The notes beneath the pieces are model-generated. The model saw nothing but the letters and a program-made list of their open reading frames with translations, searched no databases and was not told the origin of the DNA. A stretch of 22,413 bases of DNA, from the NCBI GenBank assembly GCA_900553055.1, contig USBV01000007.1, positions 1 to 22,413 of the forward strand, in the 5' to 3' direction. The translations under genes were made by a program, and so were the position numbers. How positions within the stretch are numbered: position 1 is the stretch's first letter; the number at the start of each line of letters is the position of its first letter. Shown one piece after another: positions 7,956 through 15,104 of the stretch. This DNA comes from an uncultured Phascolarctobacterium sp. (lineage in GTDB: Bacteria; Bacillota; Negativicutes; Acidaminococcales; Acidaminococcaceae).

Positions 7956-8604
7956 TATGCTTGCACTTTTAACTAAATCCTTTTGGGAAACCTGCTACAT
8001 GGTATTTGCCTCCACTGCTTTATCTACTTTGATTGGTATTCCCTTAGGCGTCATCCTGACTGTTACCCGCAAGGAGCACATCCTGCCCAACCAAGCAGTG
8101 AACAGTACTCTGGGTGCGATTGTTAACGCTACCCGCTCCACTCCATTCATCATTTTGATGGTAGCAATCATCCCCTTAACGCGTATGATTGTGGGCTCCT
8201 CCATTGGTACTACGGCAGCTATTGTGCCGCTGACCATTTCTGCAGCTCCCTTCATCGCTCGTATTATTGAATCTTCCCTGCTGGAAATCAACCCCGGCAT
8301 TATCGAAGCAGCACAGGCTATGGGCGCTAGCCCCATGCAGATTATTACCAAGGTGCTGCTGCCTGAATCCCTGCATTCCATCGTTTTAGGCGTAACCTTG
8401 GCCATTATCAGCTTGATTGGCTACTCCGCAATGGCTGGCACCTTGGGCGGTGGCGGTCTGGGCGACTTGGCCATCCGCTATGGCTACCAACGCTTCCAAA
8501 TGGATGTTATGCTGGCCACTGTTGTTGTTTTGATTGTCATGGTTCAAGCCATGCAATCCTTGGGTGATTATGCATCCAAAAAGCTGAACAAGAACAAGCT
8601 TTAA
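7945..8604 (+). CDS. metI: MetI, methionine ABC transporter permease
   Basis: This is the integral membrane subunit of the MetNIQ importer. The 219-residue protein is normal for MetI and has about five membrane segments. The cytoplasmic EAA coupling loop, EAAQAMGASPMQIITKVLLPE (residues 121-141), contacts MetN. The N-terminal segment WETCYMVFASTALSTLIGIPLG is typical of the family. Translation is coupled to metN by an 11-bp overlap, with GGAGG 9 nt before the ATG inside the end of metN. Confidence 0.96.
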   Translation: MNPDMLALLTKSFWETCYMVFASTALSTLIGIPLGVILTVTRKEHILPNQAVNSTLGAIVNATRSTPFIILMVAIIPLTRMIVGSSIGTTAAIVPLTISAAPFIARIIESSLLEINPGIIEAAQAMGASPMQIITKVLLPESLHSIVLGVTLAIISLIGYSAMAGTLGGGGLGDLAIRYGYQRFQMDVMLATVVVLIVMVQAMQSLGDYASKKLNKNKL

Positions 8605-8615
8605 CCTGCTTGCAC

Positions 8616-8639
8616 AGCCGTAAATGCGCGCTTACGGCT
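8616..8639 (+). other. Stem-loop between metI and metQ
   Basis: AGCCGTAA (8616-8623) and TTACGGCT (8632-8639) form a perfect 8-bp stem with an 8-nt GC-rich loop. No U-run follows, so it is not a standard terminator. A consensus TATAAT lies at 8645-8650 but lacks a -35 at the right spacing. The stem may mark an mRNA processing or 3' protection site that allows metQ to be expressed above metNI. Confidence 0.5.
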
Positions 8640-8683
8640 TGCGATATAATTTAGCTTACCCACTCTGTATTACGGGAGGAATT

Positions 8684-9514
8684 ATGATGAGTAAATTAGT
8701 TAAAATTTTAATTACCGTTGCCCTGATGGCCCTGATGGTTGTGGCTGCAGGCTGCGGTGGCGACAAAAAAGATGAGAAAAAGGTTGACTCCAAGGCTCCG
8801 ATTAAAATCGGCGTAACTGCTGGTCCCCATGCTGAAATCATGGACAATGTAAAGAAGCTGGCTGAAAAGGACGGTCTGAAAATCGAGGTTGTAGAATTCT
8901 CCGATTTCGTTTCCCCCAACGTGGCTCTGGCTCAAGGCGAGCTTTTTGCTAACAGCATGCAGCATGCTCCTTATCTGGCAGCTACTCTGAAAAAGGAGCC
9001 CAAATTCCAACTGGTTGAAGTTTTCAAAACTGTAAACTTCCCCATGGCTATCTATTCTGCTAAATACAAAAAGGTAGAGGATATCCCCGCTGGCGCAACC
9101 ATCGGCATCCCCAACGACCCCTCCAACGGCGCTCGTGCCCTCTTGGTACTGGCTGACAAGGGCTTCATCGAGGTTAAGGATAAGAACTCTGTAACCACCA
9201 CCGTTGCTGACATCACCAAGAACGACAAGAAGTACAATATTCAAGAGCTGGACGCAGCTTCCATTCCTAAAGCTATGCCGGACCTTGACATCGCTGTTAT
9301 CAACGCTAACTATGCTCTGGTTGCTAAGCTGAACCCCTCCAAGGATTCTCTCTTAATCGAGCGCAACGATAACCCCTTCCTGAACATTTTCGTTACCACC
9401 AAGGCTAACGAAAAAGACCCGCGCATCGCTCAGCTGAAGAAGATTTACCAATCTGCTGAAAACAAAAAGTTTATTGAAGACCACTTCAAGGGCACCATTA
9501 CCGCTGGCTTCTAA
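8684..9514 (+). CDS. metQ: MetQ, methionine-binding lipoprotein
   Basis: This is the NlpA-family substrate-binding lipoprotein that delivers methionine to MetNI. The 276-residue protein begins with a lipoprotein signal peptide: a basic start, a hydrophobic run and the lipobox region VVAAGC, with Cys24 the likely lipidated residue. Family features include IKIGVTAGPHAEIM, the FSDFVSPNVALAQGELFANSMQHAPYL region and DLDIAVINANYAL near the C-terminal lobe. GGGAGGA precedes two adjacent ATG codons (8684 and 8687); either could be used, and the second has better spacing. It is the last gene of the S-box operon, 79 bp after metI, with a stem-loop between. Confidence 0.96.
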   Translation: MMSKLVKILITVALMALMVVAAGCGGDKKDEKKVDSKAPIKIGVTAGPHAEIMDNVKKLAEKDGLKIEVVEFSDFVSPNVALAQGELFANSMQHAPYLAATLKKEPKFQLVEVFKTVNFPMAIYSAKYKKVEDIPAGATIGIPNDPSNGARALLVLADKGFIEVKDKNSVTTTVADITKNDKKYNIQELDAASIPKAMPDLDIAVINANYALVAKLNPSKDSLLIERNDNPFLNIFVTTKANEKDPRIAQLKKIYQSAENKKFIEDHFKGTITAGF

Positions 9515-9548
9515 TTCACTGCAAATATAAAAACGTTAAACAAAATTA

Positions 9549-9591
9549 AGCCCCCGACTTCACCTGAAGCTGGGGGCTATTTTGTCTTTTT
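9549..9591 (+). terminator. Terminator after metQ (copy 1 of repeated hairpin)
   Basis: The hairpin AGCCCCCGACTTC / GAAGCTGGGGGCT (9549-9561, 9566-9578) has a 4-nt loop, one mismatch and one G-U pair, and is followed by ATTTTGTCTTTTT. It could also stop minus-strand transcription from the M23-like gene. A close copy lies at 13496-13525. Confidence 0.93.
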
Positions 9592-9620
9592 ATATTGGAC
9601 AAAGAGTGCTATTTAGGCCA

Positions 9621-10091
9621 CTATCGCAAAACCACTAAATTAGAGATCTTTTTCTTGCTGGGACCACCCTTACCACCCTTCTTGGCAGTTAGCTCACTTT
9701 TACCGGGCAGCTCCATGCCAGATTTCTTCATTTGCTCCCGCACCTGGGTCTCTATCTTGTGCAGCATCGCCAGCTGTTTTTGCACAGCTTCTGTATTTTG
9801 GGCCAGCTCCTGCAGCTTTTGCTCCTGCTGAGCTTTGATGGCTTTATATTCTGCTAGCTTGTTAGCTTCCTTGTTGCGCACGTAAAGCAGGCTCGACAGC
9901 AGGATAATTATCCCTGCCGTGCCCAGTGCCACCGCCCCAAAGCAGGTAACTGCCGTTTTCATCTGGGATGTGTGCAGGTCGTGCTTGCTAATCGAGCGCC
10001 CATCATGGGGTACTAGCATAACTGTATAACTACCATCAAGCTGCTTCCACAGCTGAGTAAGCTTTTTCCACTTGCCAAATCCTTCCATCAT
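9621..10091 (-). pseudogene. Truncated M23-type peptidase: N-terminal anchor and coiled coil only
   Basis: The 156-residue reading starts with a cytoplasmic segment containing YTVMLVPHDGR (22-32), as in membrane-anchored M23 endopeptidases of Negativicutes. It continues with one membrane helix (about 48-71), a Lys/Glu/Gln-rich coiled coil (about 73-123) and the linker SGMELPGKSELTAKKGGKGGPS. In the family this linker leads into more helix and then the zinc peptidase domain. Here it ends 11 residues later in an unrelated tail and TAG, and no peptidase motifs follow on any frame before the metQ terminator. I therefore read it as a gene that lost its C-terminal half. A short membrane protein with a residual role is still possible. 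Two adjacent ATGs (10091, 10088) follow a weak AGGA site. Confidence 0.65.
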
Positions 10092-10221
10092 AAGTATCAA
10101 TTCCTGTATAATTAATCCGTTTCTCTCTTTGTTATCAATATTAATTAAAGTAAAGCTTTAATGTCATTTTAGCAAAAAAGAAAACACTATCTGCTCCAAT
10201 TGTAGCTTTTTGTGCACGAAA

Positions 10222-10255
10222 TGTAAATTTACTGATTGTACTGTTGGAAATTTAC
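10222..10255. promoter_or_regulatory. Direct-repeat pair, candidate LytTR site
   Basis: TGTAAATTTAC (10222-10232) and TGGAAATTTAC (10245-10255) match at 10 of 11 positions, with a 12-bp spacer and 23-bp period. LytTR (AgrA-type) regulators bind paired repeats separated by about 12-13 bp. The outer portions also form a perfect 10-bp inverted repeat (ATGTAAATTT / AAATTTACAT, 10221-10230 and 10248-10257). The site precedes a decayed kinase/LytTR regulator pair and suggests former autoregulation. Confidence 0.5.
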
Positions 10256-10264
10256 ATATATAAT
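10236..10264 (+). promoter_or_regulatory. Probable promoter of the sensor kinase locus
   Basis: TATAAT at 10259-10264 has TTGTAC 17 bp upstream at 10236-10241. The second direct repeat would then lie in the spacer. An alternative is the extended -10 TGTTATGCT (10277-10285) with no good -35; this would place the repeats just upstream of the -35 position, as expected for an activator-dependent promoter. I cannot choose between them. Confidence 0.45.
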
Positions 10265-10313
10265 TAAACTAAGGAATGTTATGCTCAAAAATCGTATTTG
10301 GGGAGGCTGAGCA

Positions 10314-11597
10314 ATGATGAATATAGAGATTCTGGAAAAGCTGCATTTTATTCTGACCTTGGTCTTTGGCATTGCCCTTAGTGTTAGCTTTTTAGGTATC
10401 CACAAGCAACGGGCGGCCAGGTTCAAGATCGGTCTTTTCATTATTGTTTCGATAATAATGCAGCAGCTTGTCTATAACTATTTTGATAGCAGCAATAGGC
10501 TGGAATATTTTCTGCGCTACTATCCTTTCTACATTCATTTGCCTTTGGTGCTGTTTTTAGTTTTTGCCTTTAGGGTTTCCTGCTTTAGTGCCATTACTGC
10601 AGTAACTATTGCCTATTCCTGCTGTTAGCTCACCAAATGGCTGGGCTTTGTGGGCGTACTTTTTATTCAAGATCAGTGGTTCTACTACACAGTTCGCATT
10701 GCGCTCGTACCACCGATCCTGCTTTTCATAACGTATTATGTGAGTCCCTATGTAGCAGTGCTCTTAAACCGCCCTTTGAAAGAGGTTGCTATTTTTAGCA
10801 TCCTACCTTTAACGTATTATCTTTTTGATTACACGACGACGGTTTATACTAATTTACTGTATTCCGGTAATGGCCTCGTGGTGGAATTTTTAGGCTTTGT
10901 TGTGAGCATTGCCTGTCTCATCTTTTTCGCCCTTATTGCAGAAGAATATTTGGCTAAAAACGAGCTCTCCCAAAAGAATAGACTCATAGAAATGCGTATG
11001 CATTCGGCCGTGCATGAGCTGGAGCAGGTGCGCAATGTACAGTATCGCATGTCTATTATGCGGCATGATATGCGCCACATACTCAGCACCGCTACCACCC
11101 TCATCCAACAGCAAAAATATGAAGAAGCAGTCAAGTATTTAAGCGACGGCCAGCGCGATTTGGACAGTGTGAGCTGGCAACGTTATTGCGCCAATGAATT
11201 TGTCAACTCAGTTTTGACTAAATATGCCGACCAGTGCAAGCTTAATTATGTAGAATTTAAGGCTGAGATTGAAACGGCGGAGCATATACCCTGCCCGGAG
11301 CTGTGCTTTTCCATTATGCTGGATAATGCCTTGGAGAATGCCTACGAAGCCACAAGCATGCTGCCTCTGGAAAAACGCTATATTCGCTTGAGCTTAAAGC
11401 AAAAGGGCAATAAGCTGCTGCTTTCCTTGGAAAACACCTTCCTAGAAAAACCGCAGTTCGTCAATGATATTCCCGTTTCCAACAAAGCAGATCATGGCAT
11501 AGGTACTCAAAGCATTATTTATAATTGTAATCAACTAGGCGGACAGTGCAAATTCTCCCTGGAAAACAATCTGTTCGTCCTAAAAATCATAGTCTAA
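10314..11597 (+). pseudogene. AgrC-like GHKL sensor histidine kinase, interrupted by in-frame TAG
   Basis: Read through one stop, this is a 427-codon sensor kinase with about six N-terminal membrane segments, a dimerisation helix with the phospho-acceptor region MSIMRHDMRHIL, and a GHKL ATPase domain (N box LDNALENAYEA, G box HGIGTQSI). This is the layout of AgrC/VirS kinases that sense peptides. The TAG at 10626-10628 (codon 105) keeps the same frame on both sides and falls in AYSCC-stop-LTKWLG. A CAG glutamine with one C-to-T change fits. Only a short membrane fragment would be made from the good ribosome site (GGGAGG, 7 nt before the ATG). The kinase domain might start internally, but no clear ribosome site was found. 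The LytTR regulator follows 10 bp downstream. Confidence 0.88.
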
Positions 11598-11607
11598 GGA
11601 GCTCTTT

Positions 11608-12311
11608 ATGGTACGGTTTATCTTATGTGATGACGACAAAAAGCAGTTAGAGCTTTTGCAGAGCTTTACGCAAAAATGGGCCAATGAGCATGGTTTGGAG
11701 TTAGAACTGCTTGCTTTTCTTTCGGCTAAAAATTTACTGGGCAATATATACCTCGTCATGAGGATATTGTGATTCTTGATATCATCATGCCCGAGATGAA
11801 TGGCTTAGAATTGGCTGGCAAGCTGCGCCAGGCAAATAGTGATTTTTCTCTTATTTTTTTAACATCCTCTCGTGATTTTGCCTTATCGGCCTATGAAGTA
11901 CATCCCTGTGGCTATTTGTTGAAGCCGACAAGCTACGAGGATTATAGCAAGCTTTTAGATTCCCTCTACCAAAAGCTTGTTCAAAATATCATAGTCAAAT
12001 CTGGCAATGAAACCTGCAGCATCAACATCGATGAGCTGGCCTGGGTGGAAGCAGTCAGTCGTCAGGTAGTGTTTAATTTAGCTAACGGCAAAAAGATTGA
12101 GGTGCGCGACACCTTTAATAATATCGCGCTTAAGCTTTGAGTTTATCCCTGCTTTTTTAAGTCCCACCGCAGTTACATTGTGAACTTTAAATATGTGGAG
12201 CATTTTAACGCTAAGGAAATTTCTATGCGAGGCAGCGAGCTGTGCCTACCACTGGCGCGTGGGCTGGATAAAGAATTTAAGGATAAATATTTTAGCTTTA
12301 TGTTTTCTTAA
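11608..12311 (+). pseudogene. LytTR-type response regulator with frameshift and in-frame TGA
   Basis: The partner of the kinase upstream would be about 235 residues: a receiver domain (FILCDDD start, phospho-acceptor region VILDIIMPEMNG, LLKPTS with the conserved Lys) and a LytTR DNA-binding domain (SHRSYIVNFKYV). Two lesions are visible. Near 11739-11745 the frame shifts, consistent with loss of one base from a G run: the first frame ends in MRIL-stop, while the other frame restores QYIPRHEDIVILDI. A TGA at 12138-12140 then interrupts ALKL-stop-VYPCFFKSHRS with no frame change. The span of 704 bp is one short of 235 codons, which fits a single-base loss. It starts at ATG 11608 after AAGGAG. 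The regulator cannot be functional as read. Confidence 0.88.
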
Positions 12312-12340
12312 GCTAGCATTTAGATATTGTATAGAGTTAG

Positions 12341-13466
12341 GTGAAAGAAGTTGTCTTTTTTTCTACGGATAAAATCAAAAGCACGCTTGGTATTGTCGGC
12401 GTGCTTTTACTAAGTGCCACATTATTTTTTGCAGGCAATGCGAGCTTTGCAAAAAGCAATAATAACACTGCTAAAGGTACGCCTGTTACTGCGCAGCAGA
12501 CCGCTGCTGTTAGGGTGCAGCCGCTTGTAAAGGCTAGCCAAGCTCCCATAGTGCCCCAAGCACCATGGGAAAAGGCTTTGCAGCAAGGGCTGCAGAATCT
12601 TTTAGAGGAGGATTTGCTGCAGCGCAGTCAGGCGGGCATGCTTGTGTATGATTTGACCGCCGATAAAATCGTTTTTCAGCATCAAGGCTATGGGAATTCA
12701 TACTATTCAAGGCAGCTTGATTGCTGATGTTAGTATGATGGATAGCCCCCGTTGGGGAATTGGCTGGTGCTGGGATGATGATGAGTATAATCCGCCACTG
12801 TTTCCTTTGCTGGTGAACGGCCGTGACAAATTCATGCAGGTTTTCCAAAGCAAGCTGCGTGAGGCTCATATCAAGCCACCTGTTTTGGTGGTGCGGGGGC
12901 AGGCGCCTGCTACGGCTAAGCAGCTGTGTGTGCGCAGTCACAGCATGGCGCAGGTTTTGCAGCCTATGATCAAGGATAGCGACAATCTTTGCGCGGAGGC
13001 CACGTTTTATCAGTTGGCCGCCTTTGAACGCAGCAGCCATGCCACTGCAGATGACGCCCGCAAGGTTGTTAACAGATTTATTGCTAAGCTTGGCTATAAT
13101 CCTGCTAATTATAATATTGCCGATGGCTGCGGCTTATCCTTATACGATTATTTATCGCCTGAGCTAGAGGTGGGCTTGCTAAAGTATGCCTATGAAAACA
13201 AGTAGCTTTTCAATACCTTCTACCCTGCTTTGCCCATCGGCGGTGTGGATGGCACACTGGATTACCGCATGCACAATAAAGCCACGAAGGGCAAAATACA
13301 TGCCAAAACAGGCACGCTCACTAGCGTCAGCGCGCTTGCAGGCTATACCACTACAGCTAACGGGCATCTACTGGCCTTCAGTATTATGAACAATGGCACA
13401 TTAGACACTCTGGAGGTTCAGACTTGGCAGGATAGAGCGTACGAGGTGTTTACTACAGTTAAATAA
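12341..13466 (+). pseudogene. dacB: PBP4-type D-Ala-D-Ala carboxypeptidase (DacB, S13), deleted and interrupted
   Basis: S13 enzymes trim and cleave peptidoglycan cross-links in the periplasm. From a possible GTG at 12341 the reading has a signal/membrane segment (IVGVLLLSATLFFAGNASFA), then AGMLVYDLTADKIVFQHQ. At about 12684-12690 it jumps frame into KAMGIHTIQGSLIADVSMMDSPRWG. The segment normally between these, some 80-100 residues with the catalytic SxxK, is missing. The SDN motif (SDNLCAEA, near 12980) and KTG motif (AKTGTLTSV, near 13306) remain. A TAG at 13203-13205 interrupts [25 protein letters not shown] in frame; CAG-to-TAG fits. Loss of the nucleophile makes it inactive. No clear ribosome site precedes the GTG, so the original start is uncertain. 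Confidence 0.88.
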
Positions 13467-13495
13467 CGCGAGATAGGCTTAGGAACGCACAAAAC

Positions 13496-13530
13496 AGCCC
13501 CCGGCTTCATGTGAAGTCGGGGGCTTTATT
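13496..13530. terminator. Bidirectional terminator (copy 2 of repeated hairpin)
   Basis: The 13-bp stem AGCCCCCGGCTTC / GAAGTCGGGGGCT (13496-13508, 13513-13525) has an ATGT loop and is followed by TTTATT on the plus strand and GTTTTGT on the minus strand. It would end both the dacB remnant and aspA transcripts. The hairpin matches the copy after metQ at 25 of 30 positions. Confidence 0.92.
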
Positions 13531-13553
13531 ACGCTATTAAGGTTTCTATAGAA

Positions 13554-14996
13554 TTACTTGCCTTCGGCCAAGTCCTTATTAGCCTGATGGATTTTCTTGA
13601 GCAGCTCCTTGCCAGCAATACCGGGCTTGCACATTTCTTTAGGAGACAGGATAACATCCAAATTCTCCTTGCTCAGCACCTTGCGTTCTAAAAGCAGCTC
13701 CTTAATGTTGCGGTTGGTAGCAAGTGCTTCCTTCGCCATATTGGAGCAGGTTTCGTAGCCAATGTGGGGTAGGAGAGCGGTAACAATACCCACACTCTTA
13801 TCCAGCCACTCCTGGCATTGCTCACGATTAGCCTTGATACCATCCACACAATGCGTGCGCAGGGTATCTATGGCATTAGTCAAAAAGCGAAAGGAATTAA
13901 AGATATTATAAGCCATTACAGGCTCCATAACATTGAGCTGGAACTGACCGTTTTCCACGCCAAAGGTAACAGCCAAATCGTTGGCAATTACTTGGTAGCA
14001 AGTTTGGTCCACAACCTCGGGGATAACAGGATTTACCTTGCCGGGCATAATGGAGGAGCCGGGCTGACGAGGCGGCAGAGTAATCTCGCAGAAGCCTGCA
14101 CGAGGGCCGGAGGCCATCAAGCGCAGGTCATTGGAAATCTTAATCAGAGAGAGAGCCGTAACCTTTAAGCTGGAGGATAAATCAGTAAAGATATCGGTAT
14201 TACTGGTAGCATCCACCAGATTATCGGCTGTATTAAAGTTTTCGCCGGTTACAAGAGCTAATTGCTCGCATACTTCCTTAATGTATTCAGGGTCTGCATT
14301 GAGGCCGGTGCCCACTGCGGTAGCGCCCATATTAATAGTATGCAGCAGCTCGCAGCTTCTTCTAATACGGGTAATGCGACGACGCATGGAGGAAGCAAAG
14401 GCCTTGAACTCCAAGCCCAGAGTGATGGGCACAGCGTCCTGTAAATGGGTGCGACCAATCTTCAGCACATCCTCAAATTCCTCACCTTTGTGCTCGAAGG
14501 AGCTGGCCAGCTTGCTCAATACCAGCACCAGCTGCTCAGCCCGCATTAAGGCGCAGACACGAATAGAGGTAGGAATAACATCATTGGTGGATTGGGACAT
14601 ATTCGCATGGTTATTGGGATTAATATAATCATAATCGCCCCTAGGATGACCTAAAATCTCCAGCGCACGATTGCAAATAACCTCGTTGGTATTCATGTTG
14701 AAGGAGGTGCCAGCACCACCTTGAATGGGATCTGTGGGGAATTGGTCGTTAAGCTTACCACTGATAATATCGTCACAGGCCTGCACCATGGCAATGCCAA
14801 TGGTTTTATCCAAGAGACCAATCTTCATATTGGCCAATGCGGCTGCTTTTTTGACCATGCCCAGTGCCTTGATAAACAGAGGGTCGGCAGTATAGCCGGT
14901 AATCTGGAAGTTTTCCATTGCGCGCATGGTTTGCACGCCGTAATAAGCATTATCAGGTATTTCTAACTCGCCTAAAAAATCATGTTCTTTACGCAT
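13554..14996 (-). CDS. aspA: AspA, aspartate ammonia-lyase
   Basis: AspA deaminates aspartate reversibly to fumarate and ammonia, feeding fumarate respiration in anaerobes. The 480-residue protein belongs to the aspartase/fumarase superfamily. Seen are AYYGVQT.RAMENFQITG (18-34), GGAGTSFNMNTNEV (93-106), STNDVIPT (136-143), GRTHLQDAVP (181-190) and the superfamily signature GSSIMPGKVNP (313-323), whose serine loop carries the catalytic base. ENFQITG, NPVIPEVVDQ and the C-terminal region favour aspartase over class II fumarase, though assay or phylogeny would settle it. AAGGAGG lies 10 nt before the ATG. It has its own promoter overlapped by GTATAC palindromes and ends at a bidirectional terminator. 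Confidence 0.92.
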   Translation of the reverse strand: MRKEHDFLGELEIPDNAYYGVQTMRAMENFQITGYTADPLFIKALGMVKKAAALANMKIGLLDKTIGIAMVQACDDIISGKLNDQFPTDPIQGGAGTSFNMNTNEVICNRALEILGHPRGDYDYINPNNHANMSQSTNDVIPTSIRVCALMRAEQLVLVLSKLASSFEHKGEEFEDVLKIGRTHLQDAVPITLGLEFKAFASSMRRRITRIRRSCELLHTINMGATAVGTGLNADPEYIKEVCEQLALVTGENFNTADNLVDATSNTDIFTDLSSSLKVTALSLIKISNDLRLMASGPRAGFCEITLPPRQPGSSIMPGKVNPVIPEVVDQTCYQVIANDLAVTFGVENGQFQLNVMEPVMAYNIFNSFRFLTNAIDTLRTHCVDGIKANREQCQEWLDKSVGIVTALLPHIGYETCSNMAKEALATNRNIKELLLERKVLSKENLDVILSPKEMCKPGIAGKELLKKIHQANKDLAEGK

Positions 14997-15010
14997 ATCT
15001 TTTGGACCTC

Positions 15011-15070
15011 CTTAGTATACTAGAAAAAGCCTCATCCGTTCATTTTGTATTCTGTATACAGTATACTAAG
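15011..15070. promoter_or_regulatory. Three GTATAC palindromes around the aspA promoter and ribosome site
   Basis: TAGTATACTA (15013-15022), CTGTATACAG (15052-15061) and AGTATACT (15060-15067) are each perfect palindromes. CTTAGTATACT (15011-15021) and AGTATACTAAG (15060-15070) also form an 11-bp inverted repeat with a 38-bp spacer. The right-hand pair overlaps the -10 box, and the left one abuts the ribosome site. FadR-type GntR regulators often use operators centred on GTATAC, and such a regulator is encoded at 17118-17807. Binding is inferred. Confidence 0.6.
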
Positions 15071-15088
15071 TTAAAGAGACACTGTCAA
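15060..15088 (-). promoter_or_regulatory. Promoter of aspA
   Basis: On the minus strand, TTGACA (complement 15083-15088), a 17-bp spacer and TATACT (complement 15060-15065) form a near-consensus promoter. The -10 box lies inside a run of overlapping GTATAC palindromes, so a protein bound there would block the polymerase. Confidence 0.85.
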
Positions 15089-15104
15089 GCTGACGGCTAG
15101 CATT

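Noticed and set aside
9595..9831. Plus-strand 78-residue frame opposite the M23-like stub
   Set aside because: It overlaps the metQ terminator region, is antisense to the coiled-coil frame, and its Cys/Ser-rich composition is what that antisense would give.
10650..11597. Second half of the kinase as a separate gene
   Set aside because: It has no convincing ribosome site, is in the same frame as the first half, and membrane segments continue across the stop.
10626..13205. Two TAG codons at probable glutamine positions suggest amber recoded as Gln
   Set aside because: purR ends in TAG with unrelated intergenic sequence after it, the same block also has a frameshift, a TGA and a deletion, and the intact genes contain no internal TAG. 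Ordinary pseudogene decay explains the data.
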